Position numbers and translations under genes: made by a program
Source: Carnegiea gigantea
Taxonomy: Eukaryota > Streptophyta > Magnoliopsida > Caryophyllales > Cactaceae
Assembly (NCBI GenBank): GCA_029747015.1
Contig: JAKOGI010000350.1
Coordinates: forward strand, 372,001 to 436,000
Reading direction: 5' to 3'
Length of the DNA: 64,000 nt
Part shown: piece after piece, positions 21,942-34,009 of the stretch
Position numbering within the stretch: the stretch's first letter is position 1
How the letters are laid out: each line of letters starts with the position of its first letter
The notes under the pieces: generated by a model
Seen by the model: only the letters and a program-made list of their open reading frames with translations
Told to the model about the DNA's origin: nothing
The model's database searches: none

Positions 21942-24930
21942 TGTAACGACGCGAACCTAACATTTATTTTAATTATATTGAATCATCTTAATGATAAATT
22001 AATCAAGTTGGGCACCTCATTGCAATTCAGCTTTTTCTATACATACATATATATATATATATGTATGTGTGCATTGTAGGTTGAAACGACGACGTGGCTT
22101 CAAACGCGGCTTGATCGTACTCTTAAGAAATCCTTCAAATGCTAAATAAATAGTTATTTAAAAGACCACCAATTTGAGAAACAATTACACTAAGAGGGAA
22201 AAAAAAATTCAAACCGACATAAGTCGGGTTCAACTCGAAAACAAACCCCCAAAAACTCTCAAACTCTCCTATGCCTTCTCTCTACCTCGACACCCCCCCG
22301 ACTGAAAATCCCACAACCCCTGCTCTCTGTGTCGCCGGCCCCTCACTGCTCGCCGGCCGTCGACGTCGCCGCCGGTGTCTCTTGCCATCACCGGCTGCCT
22401 CACAAACCCAAATAGACCCCTGTCTCTCTTCTGTTTCTTTCTTTCCCAGCGACCCCCATTTTCTGCCCGGTCCTCTGCCCGACGCTCTCTCTCTGCCTCG
22501 CCGCACGTTGCCCTCGTCCCCGGCCAGCAACCCCACCGTCGACGACCGCAGAGCCAGCCACCACCACCACTTGACAACTTCATCAATTTCCTCTGCTTGA
22601 TTCAAGCTCCAATTGGGTGTGAAGGGTGTGAAACCCTAATTTCTTCTAAATTGGGTTTGATTGGATTATGCTTGAACTTTTGTGAATGGTGATGAATTTA
22701 ATTATTGGGCGCATTGATTTGTGATTTCTTTGGCTTTAATCGATGACTTGATTTGTGTTGGCAAGTTGAGTTTGAGAATGAATATGGGGGATGAAGGTTG
22801 GATGTTTATTGTTCATGCCGTTTTAGTAATGCTTTGACATATTTTGGTAAATATTAAATGGAATCAATGAGAATGTGAATTTTGAATAGGTGGAGTTGTT
22901 ATTAATATGGATGTTTAAGTTGAGGTGTGGACCGTATTTTAATTTTATGATGGTCGTGAGTTGTAGTTAACTGCGTAATTGAGTAGGCCAGTGCTTGGAA
23001 AATTTGTTGAAATTGAGTGCTAATAACTTGGTGAAGGTAGTAAACAAGCAAGGTGGTGATTAACATTAATGGCAAGAAATATGGATAGTTTATGGAAGAT
23101 ATCAAGACGGGTGTAAAACTTGTGAGAAACTCTTGAGTGACCTTGGTTTAGTGATATTAGAGGAATTACCTTGTAATTTTGAAAGAAATTAGTACTTGAT
23201 ATTAGAATTGTGAGATGCCAAGAATGAGCTTGAGTTAAAAGAATTGGAATCGGATTAAGTGTATAAACTTGGATAGGAATCGTAATGCAATTTAGGTGAT
23301 TGTGAAGGATGACTGTTATAGTTGAATTTAATAGTAAGAACGAGGAGATGGAATTAGCATGGGCGAATTATTTAAGTGCTTTGGGACTTAAAATAGGAAT
23401 GCAAAGTGGTTTGTAGTTAAGGGTACTCAGGGTGATACAATTCATACTGTTCAAACTTGGTAAATGGTAATCAAGGTCTGTTGGGGGTCAATGAAGCGAA
23501 GACATCTCGATTTGAGCTAAAAGCATGAGCTTGATATGGAAAAATAAGTCTAGGATTGTACACCAAACTCAAATGTCTTAAACCCCTTAATCTGGGAAAA
23601 ATCACTGCGACTAACAAAAATAATTCTTATAATAATGGCTATCATAACAATGGAGGTACTAAGGATGACTGTAATAATAATAATAAGAAGAAGAATAACA
23701 ACAACAACAACAACAACAACAATAACAACAACAACAACAACAATAATAATTAAGTTTAGGAAGCAAAACCAAGTACACAACATTAATGAGTTTATAATAA
23801 TAATTCGAATGAAGGTGTCAATGACTGTGACATTAATAATCCAAGGCAAGCCCCATCGTCATCCGGTCATGACAATTATTAAACGAGCCTCAACATCCTT
23901 AAAGAGAGAAAAATAAAATTAGAAGCAATTAAACTTGTAATAATCATGAGGCTAATAAGAATAAGCGAGGTTAAGGGAATTTTAATTATCTCATCAGTCA
24001 GGAAATTAATAAAATTTGTTAATCGATACTAATCGAAAAAAATAACATATTTGAAGTAGGAATGAGGCCACCTCTGTCGCTTCAAGCTGCTAATGCACAC
24101 TCTCCATTATAAAGGAGAAAGAATCTCAATGACCAGGTACGTACATTGCCTGTGCTCTTCGAAAACTCACGTATTTCTCAACAATGATAATTAATATAAG
24201 ATTCATTTAATGAACCAATTTCTACAGTGTTTTGTTACATAAACAAGTGGGCCCGCCCAATGAGTAATCATTAGGGCTTATGCCCTTCAGTATACCCGCG
24301 CGCGGCGTCAACTCAGGCTTCTCGATCGACCTGGGGGTTGGGCACCTAAAGCATGATCGTTTCAAGACTACGTCGATGAAGGGGTCTACTTTTAGATAAT
24401 AATCAGCAAATCAATTTTATTTGTACATTCTCTCTCTCCTGTTTGCAAAGTAAAATGTTTTGAAATGCGGCTGGCCCAATTAATTTTACATAAAACTTAT
24501 TTTACTGCATAGGAATATACGTGCTGAGCTTCGACTCATCATTCGAACGTTTTTATGTTTTCTGTTGTAGGTATGGGAAGCAATGAACCACTGTCCTCTT
24601 GATAAGCCGGGAAGTAGCAAACAACGGAGATTTACCGAACATTAGTTAGCCAACGCTCACAGTGATGGTTGTTTAGCACTTTATTTGTTATTCTTTTGAA
24701 ACTTTGGGAATGAAATGCCTAGTGTTATTACGCTAAGTTATCGCGTATATGATGGACTGCATAAGGGAACAAATGCTTATTTCATTCCAAGGTTTAGTGA
24801 ATCAGGAAGCCTTGTTCCACTACGGAACGGCGGTAATGCCTCCGATCAAATTAAAAGCCTTCCACTGCAATTAATAACAAATTTGTGGTTAAGCTAGAAT
24901 AATAAGACATTAGCGATTGAGGACGTTACA
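21942..24930 (+). repeat. 5' LTR
   Basis: It starts TGTAACGAC and ends GACGTTACA, 2989 bp. Near position 320 it contains a GC-rich block (about 22260-22610) that is open in several frames and probably belongs to the transcribed leader. An AAC/AAT microsatellite lies at about 23680-23752. By eye it differs from the 3' LTR at about two bases in sixty in the stretches I compared. Confidence 0.9.
23680..23752. repeat. (AAC)n/(AAT)n microsatellite in the 5' LTR
   Basis: Runs of AAC with interspersed AAT. They create the poly-Asn, poly-Thr and poly-Val reading frames seen here, which are not genes. The matching tract in the 3' LTR (about 31858-31926) has a different length. Confidence 0.85.
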
Positions 24931-24934
24931 GTTA

Positions 24935-24954
24935 TGGTATCAGGGCTAGGTTTA
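24935..24954 (+). other. Primer-binding site, initiator tRNA-Met type
   Basis: TGGTATCAGGGCTAGGTTTA lies four bases after the 5' LTR. It is complementary, with a few mismatches, to the 3' end of plant initiator tRNA-Met (perfect form TGGTATCAGAGCCAGGTTTC). It would prime minus-strand synthesis. Confidence 0.85.
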
Positions 24955-27900
24955 GCACTATTGTGAGCTATGGGGATGTTTATGAGTTAGGTTGGATTAG
25001 TGAAACGAGATGTTAGCCAAATAGTCCATATGTATCCGTGCATCATGAGAGTGTTTTAGCAAACACTTATCCAGCCTTCATCATTTGCTGTTAGGACCAA
25101 CAACGTAGTTAAATAATAGATTAGGAATTTCATAGCTATCAAAGTAGAGTGGAGAACCATTCGATCAACTTCTTGGTAACTTCATGGTGACGTACGTATT
25201 CCAAGGACATATACTAAGCTTATCGCAAATCTTGGGGCATCTTGGGTTGCCGTTCGAGTTACCAGGACATTTTCAATTTGGAGGTTTTATTAAGGAGTGT
25301 TGAAAAGACTTAATGCTTGTGCATTGTGAGGTTTAAAACATGGTAAGAAAGTAAAGTCTGCACACTTTTATGCTATTAATGCGGTGCCAAACCACGTTTA
25401 ACTTGCTAGACAGGGGAAATGTATTATGCAGCCATATTCATGGGTTGCATCATTATGAAATAATCGTTCAAATTGTGCAATAATATGAATGTTTGAGGGC
25501 CTATCACAACATTGGGGGTGATTTACAATTACCGTTTTAGTATAATGAATTCGGTGTTGGCAATTCAGCAACTTATGTAGTGCTACCTGACATTATGTGG
25601 ATGGTATGTATCAAGCTAAGGAGTAAATACTGTTAAATGAATATTGGGGGATTGTGGATATTGATGCAAGGAAATATATTGAGAAAAATTTATCATGGAG
25701 TAATTTAGTGTACTATTGGCCAAAGTAAGATCATTTAAGGGGAAACGAATACTCATGGCCTTCCATGGAGCTTTTACCTTGATGTTGTTATTGAATATTT
25801 GAATGAAAGTATCGAGATACATGTGTTGTATGTGGAAGTATTAATGTCTTAAGCATAGTGATTTAGGGTTTAAATATTTGGGTGACACTTAAGATTAGTG
25901 GTATTGATTTAAGGAGGTGTAGAATAATTTTACTGAAAATTGAATGCAATTAATGGATTAACCAGTGATTGGAGCAATGTGTAGCCATGAATATGGTGAT
26001 TTAGAAGTTCTTGAATAAGTTTTGTTTTAATTATGTCCATTACAATTATATTGCCTTATGGGTATTTAAACAAGTTGAATGTGCTAATTAAAGTGAAATG
26101 TATGTTGGATGAATGAGCGTAGCCATGAACTTGATGGATTAAGGGTTACGGCTTGAATGGTGCTGAAGTTAGCTATGTTGATTCATTAGTGTCTAAATGT
26201 ATTAATTTGATGATGTTTAAATAAGTTTTGATGATAGTTATCACTCATATATGTAAGTGTTCATGTCACGGACATGTGATTTAAGGGTAAATGGTTAGGT
26301 GAAGCTTAAGCTGGATTTGGTTGCCTTAAGTATTTTTAAATGAGTCTTTGGTGAGGATTGAATGAAAAGAAAAAGGTACATACGTAGGTGTATGATGTGA
26401 TGGTATAAGGGTATGCCATAAGTTAATTGTCAAGTGATGATGGTGAAGAAGGAAATAAGGAAGGGATAAGGCGTTTCGAAATTTGATTATATTAAGCCAC
26501 TGATAAAAACACCAACCTGCTGTACCATAGATCGAATTCTCGACCTCTATTTTTAAACCGTAACCATTAAAATAATCGTTGGTCGGTTTACTCGCCTGTT
26601 GATTGTATTGAAGCTCGATTCAATAAACAAGCATGTGAAGTTTAAAGGTCATATTGCTACATCATTAGTTTACCCCTCACATGACACAGTTATATGCCTT
26701 ACTTTATAGTTATCATTTTATGTTTTATCAAAGAGATCTATTCCTGCACCTGGGAGCCTGTTAATGAGCTTTGAATCCATTATGGGTCTTTCAAAGGAAA
26801 TACCAAGTTTACTAAGCTTAATAGCTTCTATTGAGTTCAATGACTTTTTGAGATGGAATTCTATATCTAATGAATTTATGAAGGAAACATGGGAAGTGAG
26901 GAGAAATTTTGACTCAAATCATATATATCAGGCTAAGGTTATGGCAAATCCTGTTATGAATGATGAACAATGATTTGTGCTATTTCTATCTGCCAGCGGT
27001 TTCGGAGTTTATATGCCCACCCATGCTACAGAAATTTTCCTTCTGGTGGTTTTAACCCTCATATTCGTCTTTTTATTCACATATGGGGACGTAGGACTTT
27101 CAAAAGTCTCTTTGATAATCTGTTAGCTTTCTTCACCTTTAATACTTAATACTTCCTCTCAACTCTATAACATCGATCATTTACTTTACTACCATGACCA
27201 TCGTGAATCAACTGCATGTCTTGTATATGCCGGTCATTTATATGCCTTGCCTTCCTGATCAAAAATTTATATGCCTTGCCTCTCGCATTACGAATCCTCA
27301 TCCTTTCATTCATTCAGCTTACATGCTGGTCCTTTATAACCGATAAAGAAATATCTTTGCAAGAGTGGTTGAGCCGATAATGACCACCCTTATTATGAGG
27401 TTAAAACAATCTCTAAGGACATCCGGAGATTACTAGGGATGAATTTTAGTTCCAAAAGATTCATATGAGGTTCTATTCTATTATGTTGGATTAGGTCATG
27501 GGTACTAATGGGTCAAGCTATGTTCATTGGATTGTGTAAAATAAATTAAGTGGGGAAAATCTTACCTTATGGAACATTAAGTGATTTGGCAAGCAAGCTC
27601 TTTAAGATTAACAAAGACTGAGGGAAAAAAAATGATGCAATGAAATAAAAGGAAAGAGTGAGAAGAAAGGGTACCTAGACATTGGATTCAACAAAGTAGC
27701 GAGGGTGACAGTCTACAATTTGGAGTATGCTTGTTTTGGTGAAAGACGATAATCTACAGAAGTGAAGCTATAAGAAAAAGACTTGATGATATGCCAAATA
27801 TGTCCATGGGTTCATTGCTTTTGTACATTGGAAATTCTAAAAGTCATAAATTATATGTTCGTCAGGAGTAAATAAGATTTTGAGACAAATCATTCTTGGG

Positions 27901-29700
27901 GAAGCATAATAAGTACAATGGCTATTGGGATTGGCCTTGGGGCACTTGTTGACGCATTACAGTTTGTGTTGATAAGGAATTGGAAGTGGTGAGTTGAACA
28001 TATATATCTGCATGTTGCATGGACCCTATGGAAGGATTCTTAATGGTTTTATGAGGTTGAGATGTTAAACTCAAAAGAGCATTACTGGAACACAACTTCA
28101 AGTACAACGATAGAGAATTGGGGAGTAATAAGATTTGTGAGAGATTGCATACCAATTGAAACTCAGATAACTTTCTTTTGATTATGTCAACCCTTGAAAA
28201 CATAATCTACATTCCTGTATTGATGCAAATGAGTTTACTGTGACCTTGGTGAGCTAATATTAGACCCTTCTTGTCATAATTACCCCTAGAGCTAACACCC
28301 CTTGGTATGCAATAACATAATCTAATTTGTAATCCCTTCCTGTTCACATTAAGCTCGGCAAGCAACCATCCTTCATTTCATATTCTTTCCCTCATTGAAT
28401 TTTCTCATGACATTTATTTTCATTAGGAAACCTTGTCATTAAGATAGGTTACGCCCCTCTTGCTTTTTCTCTTACCTTCCTTCTGCTTTCGCTCTTGCCT
28501 TTATTAACTGCTTCAGTTCAGTTTACTTTTCACGACCATTATTTCAATAGCAACGTGAGTTTACCTAGCCTTAACATTCAATCACTGTATAGATTGTCAT
28601 TTTACTACTAGTTTGGTTTTGGATTTATGTGCAATGTATTGGTTCCTATGTAACCAATGATCGGATTGTTTATTTCTCATCCCCCCCATTCTTAAATTAT
28701 TTACACTACTAGTTATCTTCATTCCGTCTACATCGCAGTAATATTTTAATTACCCATCATCTCGAAATCGGCCATCTGTCCATTTCATTAGAAATCATAT
28801 ATCGACAACGATTCTTAATACTTTTAGTTATTGGTCAACTTCTCCCTTAATCATTTCGATTTACGTATTGGTGTCGTCTTTTTCTCATTTTATCTTTTTC
28901 AACCCAAGCATTTGTATAAAAGATTTTAGGTAGCATACTAAACTTTGCTAATTCATTTGTCTTTTGCATTAATTCTGTAATTTCTATCATCTCTTATGTT
29001 TGATTGAATTGTTCCATTATTAAACGTTGCCTTCTTCAATGTTATCTGCTTCTTCTTTAATTTCAAACTTTTAAAAGTTAGTGGTTCCTTAAGAGTGTTC
29101 ATATCTATTTCCAGCATCGTCCACCATGTCCTTGGAACTTGTTAAATATTGAATCCATTCTTGCTTGATTTTAAGTGGTCGCCAATATTCTTTCTTACTT
29201 CATTTGATATGTCACACATTGATCAGTAAGTCAAACTTATAACTACTTAACCAAATTGAGAGGGCACAGAACAATCACCACTGATATGATTCAAGAATTT
29301 TCCTCAGGTTTTCGATGTGACAGGTAGAAGTCGATATATGCATGCGAAGTTGAAATCACAATTCGCTTCGAAAAAGGGGTCGTACGTGCACAGATAGAAG
29401 ATGAGCCTGCATAAGTTTATTACTGAAGTCTTGCAATGCGTATCATTTATTTTGGGATGCAACCCTAGTACTCCGGATGTGTGATCCGTTGAGTTGTACT
29501 TTTCATTTCTCTTCTACTATTGAACTTTATGGAATGGTTTACTCAGGGCGTATGGCCCGTAGAGTTGTGATCTTCGGCGTGTAGCCGTTGAGTTTGATTT
29601 GGCCTCCTTTTGTACTTAGTTTCAATGCAGGGATTTAATGTAAGGTTTTAAGCCTGGAAAATGGTCAGTTTTCAAAAGAAACTTTGTCCGTTTCACTGCA
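24955..29700. other. Non-coding interior of the retrotransposon
   Basis: About 4.7 kb with stops in all frames and no gag, aspartic protease, reverse transcriptase or RNase H motif that I can recognise. The longest plus-strand ORF (26764-26973) has no recognisable content. Either the coding region was replaced or it has decayed beyond recognition. Confidence 0.6.
29470..29598 (+). repeat. Three degenerate copies of a short unit upstream of integrase
   Basis: Copies near 29470, 29541 and 29572 share the pattern CGG-x-GTGTG-x-CCGTTGAGTT (variants such as GGGCGTATGGCCCGTAGAGT). They lie between the non-coding interior and the integrase remnant. Confidence 0.5.
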
Positions 29701-29749
29701 GAATTTAGAAAAATATTTTTATATTAATTCATACCTACAACCTTTTACG

Positions 29750-30050
29750 GAGACCAAAAGTTTGAACCCCTATTTTGGCAAGCTCTGCAAAAAGCAATTG
29801 CGACCAAGTTGAATTTCAGTAGTTCATACCACTGTGAGATTGATAGGCAAACTGAGCCCAGGATATATCGGGCCTTATGAAATCATTGAGGAGTAAAACC
29901 CTGTAGCTTATAGATGCAGTTACCAACAGAACTAGAACATGTATACGTCTTTCACATCTCACAACTCAAAAAATATCTTTCAGATCCACATGATGTCATC
30001 ATATCTCACAATTATGACTTCTAGAGTTTCCAGTACGGTAAAAGTTTCTT
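29750..30050 (+). pseudogene. Integrase remnant, catalytic-core end fused to C-terminal domain
   Basis: The stretch reads FWQALQKAIATKLNFSSSYH and CEIDRQTE, close to the end of a gypsy integrase core (FW-x-SLQ...GTKLNFSTAYHPQTDGQTE). It passes directly, with a change of frame, into GKLSPGYIGPYEIIEE and then TELEHVYVFHISQLKKYLSD, the integrase C-terminal domain. The segment normally between them is missing. Stops are present and no chromodomain is visible. Confidence 0.8.
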
Positions 30051-30084
30051 TAAAACTGCAAGTTTCGAGAATGAAATTTATTTT

Positions 30085-30097
30085 AAGGGGGGAAGGC
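30085..30097 (+). other. Polypurine tract
   Basis: AAGGGGGGAAGGC abuts the TG start of the 3' LTR, the position and composition of a plus-strand primer. Confidence 0.85.
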
Positions 30098-30205
30098 TGT
30101 AACAACCTGAACCTAATATTTATTTTAATTACATTGAATCATCTTAATGATAAATTAATCAAGTTAGGCACCGCATTTCAATTCAACATTTTCTATATAT
30201 ATATA

Positions 30206-30260
<55 letters not shown>

Positions 30261-33103
30261 ATTGTAGGTTGAAACGATGACGTGGCTTCAAACGCGGCTT
30301 GATCATACTCTTAAGAAATCCTTCAAATGCTAAATAAATAGTTATTTGAAAGACCACCAATTTGAGAAACAATTACACTAAGAGGGGGAAAAAAAATTCA
30401 AACCAACATAAGTCGGGTTCAACCCAAAAACAAACCCCCCAAAACTCTCAAACTCTCCTCTGCCTTCTCTCTACCTCGACACCCCCCCGACTGAAAATCC
30501 CACAACCCCTGCTCTCTGTGTCGCCGGCCCCTCACTGCTCGCCGGCCGTTGACGTCGCTGCCGGTGTCTCTTGCCACCATCGGCTGCCTCACAAACCCGA
30601 ATAGACCCCTGTCTCTCTTCTGTTTCTTTCTTTCCCAGCGACCCCCATTTTCTACCCGGTCCTCTGCCCGACGCTCTCCCTTTGCCTCGCCGCACGCCGC
30701 CCTCATCCCCAGCCAGCAACCCCACCGTCGACGACCGCAGAGCCAGCCACCACCACTTGACAACTTCATCAATTTCCTCTGCTTGATTCAAGCTCCAATT
30801 GGGTGTGAAAGGTGTGAAACCCTAATTCCTTCTAAATTGGGTTCGATTGGATTATGCTTGAACTTTTGTGAATGGTGATGAATTTAATTATTGGGAGCAT
30901 TGATTTGTGATTTCTTTGGCTTTAATCGATGACTTGATTTGTGTTGGCAAGTTGAGTTTGAGAATGAATATGGGGGATGAAGGTTGGATGTTTATTATTC
31001 ATGCCATTTTAGTAATGTTTTGGCATATTTTGATAAATATTAAATGGAATCAATGAGAATGTGAATTTTGAATAGGTGGAGTTGTTATTAAGATGGATGT
31101 TTAAGTTGAGGTGGGGACCGTATTTTAATTTTATGATGGTCGTGAGTTGTAGTTAACTGCGTAATTGAGTACGCCAGTGCTTGGAAAATTTGTTGAAATT
31201 GAGTGCTAATAACTTGGTGAAGGTAGTAAACATGCAAGGTGGTGATTAACATTAATGGCAAAAAATATGGACAGTTTATGGAAGATATCAAGACGGATGT
31301 AAAGCTTGTGAGAAACTCTTGAGTGACCTCGGTTTAGTGATATTAGAGGAATTACCTTGTAATTTTGAAAGAAATTAGTACTTGATATTAGAATTGTGAG
31401 ATGCCAAGAATGAGCTTGAGTTAAAAGAATTGGAATCGGATTAAGTGTATAAACTTGGATGGGAATCGTAATGCAATTTAGGTGATTGTGAAGGATGACT
31501 GTTATAGTTGAATTTAATAGTAAGAACAAGGAGATGGAATTAGCATGGGCGAATTATTTAAGTGCTTTGGGACTTAAAATAGGAATGCAAAGTGATTTGT
31601 AGTTAAGGGTACTCAGGGTGATACAATTCATACTGTTCAAACTTGGTAAATGGTAATCAAGGTCTGTTGGGGGTCAACGAAGCGAAGACATCTCGATTTG
31701 GGCTAAAAGCATGAGCTTGATATGGAAAAATAAGTCTAGGATTGTACACCAAACTCAAATGTCTTAAACCCCTTGATCTGGGAAAAATCACTGCGACTAA
31801 CAAAAATAATTCTTATAATAATGGCTATATAACAATGGAGGTACTAAGGATGACTGTAATAATAATAGGAATAAGAATAATAACAACAACAATAACAACA
31901 ACAACAACAACAACAACAACAATAATTAAGTTTAGGAAGCAAAACCAAGTACACAACATTAACGAGTTTATAATAATAATTCGAATGAAGGTGTCAATGA
32001 CTGTGACATTAATAATCCAAGGCAAGCCCCATCGTTATCTGGTCATGACAATTATTAAACGAGCGTCAACATCCTTAAAGAGAGAAAAATGAGATTGGAC
32101 GCAATTAAACTTGTAATAATCGTAAGGCTAATAAGAATAAGGGAGGTTAAGGGAATTTTAATTATCTAATCAGTCAGGAAATTAATAAAATTTGTTAATC
32201 GATACTAATCGAAAAAAATAACATATTTGAAGCAGGAATGATGCCACCTCAATCGCTTCAAGCTGCCAATGCACACTTTCCATTATAAAGGAGAAAGAAT
32301 CTCAAGGACCAAGTACGTACATTGTCTGTGCTCTTCGAAAACTCACATGTTTCTCAACAATGATAATTAATATAAGATTCATTTAATGAACCAATTTCTA
32401 CAGTGTTTTCTCACATAAACAAGTGGCCCCACCCAATGACTAATCATTAGGGCTTCTGCCCTTCAGTATACCCGCACGCGGCGTCAACTCAGGCGTCTCG
32501 ATCGGCCTAGGGGGTGAGCACCTAAAGTATGATCGTTTCAAGACGTACATCGACCAAGGGGTCCACTTCCAGATAATAATCAGCAAATCAATTTTACTTG
32601 TACATTGTCTCTCTCCTGTTTGTAAAGTAAAATGTTTTGAAATGCGGCCGAACCAACTAATTTCACATAAAACTTATTTTACTGCATAGGAATATACGTG
32701 CTGAGTTTCGACTCATCATTCAAACGTTTTTATGTTTTCTGTTTTAGGTATAGGAAGCAATGAACCACCGTCCTCTTGATAAGCCAAGAAGTAGCAAACA
32801 ACGGAGATTTACTGAACATTAGTTAGCCAACGCTCACAGTGATGGTCGGTTTGCACTTTATTTGTTATTCTTTTGAAACTTTAGGAATAAAATGCCTAGT
32901 GTTATTACGCTAAGTTATCACGTATATGATGGACTGTATAAGGGAACAAATGCTTATTTCATTCTAAGGTTTAGTGAATCAGAAAGCCTTGTTCCACTAC
33001 GGAACGACGGTAATGCCTCCGATCAAATTAAAAACCTTTCACTGCAATTAATAACAAATTTGTGGTTAAGTTAGAATAATAAGACATTAGCGATGGGGGG
33101 CGT

Positions 33104-33107
<4 letters not shown>
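30098..33107 (+). repeat. 3' LTR
   Basis: It starts TGTAACAAC and ends GGCGTTACA, 3010 bp, collinear with the 5' LTR. The main length difference is a (TG)26 tract at 30208-30259 where the 5' LTR has a short TA/TG run. Confidence 0.9.
30208..30259. repeat. (TG)26 microsatellite in the 3' LTR
   Basis: Perfect TG repeat. At the matching place in the 5' LTR (about 22042-22072) the sequence is mainly TA with a few TG. Confidence 0.9.

Positions 33108-33162
<55 letters not shown>
33108..33162. repeat. (TA)n microsatellite, right of the LTR retrotransposon
   Basis: Perfect TA run that begins with the TATAT target duplication. It is the right half of the microsatellite split by the insertion. Confidence 0.85.
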
Positions 33163-33163
<1 letters not shown>

Positions 33164-33713
33164 TGTATGTATAGCAACATTCAGTAATTGCACAACTTAT
33201 GAATTAAACTTTTAGAAACGGAGCAATCGCCACAATCGTCAACTCTATCTTGAACAATGCTCTTGTCCATTTAGAATACGGATAATAGACAACGAAAACA
33301 CCTTCAAACTTCATATAAAATAGTCTACTATTAAACTTCAGGAAAAATAACCAGAAGCAATGAATCCATAATCTCATCACCACTGCAATTCGGTACCTCC
33401 TTGCTGTTCTGTTGCAGCATAACCCATTAGTGAGAATAACTGTCAAACTGATTTCAAAAAAAATAAAAATAAGGAGGGAAAACGGTTAACGGCAGCACTG
33501 CTGCGTGGGCTCCCATAGAGAAATAACTGCCCCATTTTTTAATCAAAAATATTCTAATTAATAATTTTAGATTTTCTCAGAATTATATTCGATGACATGG
33601 CAATGTAAGGTGGCCCTTTCATGAATTCGGGAGCATAAACTATTGGGTGTATATAATAGTTTGCACCCTGAAGGGCTAACCTCTTCCGATTCTGTGCCAG
33701 CCAGTAATACGTA

Positions 33714-33723
33714 GACACGTGTC
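33714..33723. promoter_or_regulatory. Perfect G-box/ABRE palindrome GACACGTGTC
   Basis: A 10-bp perfect palindrome with a CACGTG core about 300 bp upstream of the leader of the Agenet gene. It fits a binding site for bZIP or bHLH factors. Position and sequence are the only evidence. Confidence 0.45.
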
Positions 33724-33905
33724 CACCATGTGACATTGTCCTTCTGTCATAAATTTGCTAATAAAACACAAAAGATAAATCAAAACCTAATCTCACCGGG
33801 TCGGTAACAGAATATCCGTCAAGGCCCAATCAGCTGAGGCGAAACTTTTGACAATTGATGCCTGTGACGCAGCCGAGGCACCTTTGTTCAACTGTTCGGA
33901 TCACT

Positions 33906-33913
33906 ACACGTGT
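33906..33913. promoter_or_regulatory. G-box palindrome ACACGTGT
   Basis: A second CACGTG core about 100 bp upstream of the CT-rich leader. Two cores within 200 bp strengthen the case for ABA- or light-linked control, but this is inference. Confidence 0.45.
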
Positions 33914-34009
33914 TGAATTCTCAACCGTAGATCCTAGATTGCACACGATTTTTGTTTTTTAAATTTTATCGTAATTGCTCATTTTGATTTTTCTTTTTTG
34001 CCCTCTCTC

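Larger units (their letters stand above)
21942..33107 (+). mobile_element. Ty3/gypsy-type LTR retrotransposon, non-autonomous
   Basis: Two direct repeats of about 3.0 kb (21942-24930 and 30098-33107) begin TGTAAC and end GTTACA, with 5-bp flanks TATAT on both sides (21937-21941 and 33108-33112). A primer-binding site for initiator tRNA-Met follows the first LTR and a purine tract precedes the second. The only coding remnant is integrase near 29750-30050, with a GPY motif (GYIGPYEIIE) typical of Ty3/gypsy elements. The remaining 4.8 kb of internal DNA has no recognisable gag, protease or reverse transcriptase. The element thus resembles a large retrotransposon derivative that would need proteins supplied from elsewhere. 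Confidence 0.9.
33163..34009. other. Region between the retrotransposon and the Agenet gene
   Basis: The left part may be the right edge of the MULE, or host DNA; no ORF is convincing. An imperfect hairpin lies at about 33630-33667 (GGAGCATAAACTATT and AATAGTTTGCACC). The right part is the promoter of the Agenet gene, with ACGT-core palindromes listed separately. Confidence 0.5.

Noticed and set aside
22269..22605. Arg/Gly-rich and Pro/Ser-rich ORFs as host genes
   Set aside because: They lie inside the LTR, are open on both strands because of GC bias, and are duplicated in the other LTR at 30419-30878.
23550..23916. ORFs with poly-Asn, poly-Thr or poly-Val
   Set aside because: They are translations of the AAC/AAT microsatellite in the LTR, in three frames; the second LTR has a different repeat number.
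33630..33667. Hairpin as a MITE
   Set aside because: The two arms (GGAGCATAAACTATT and AATAGTTTGCACC) are short and imperfect, and no target duplication flanks them.
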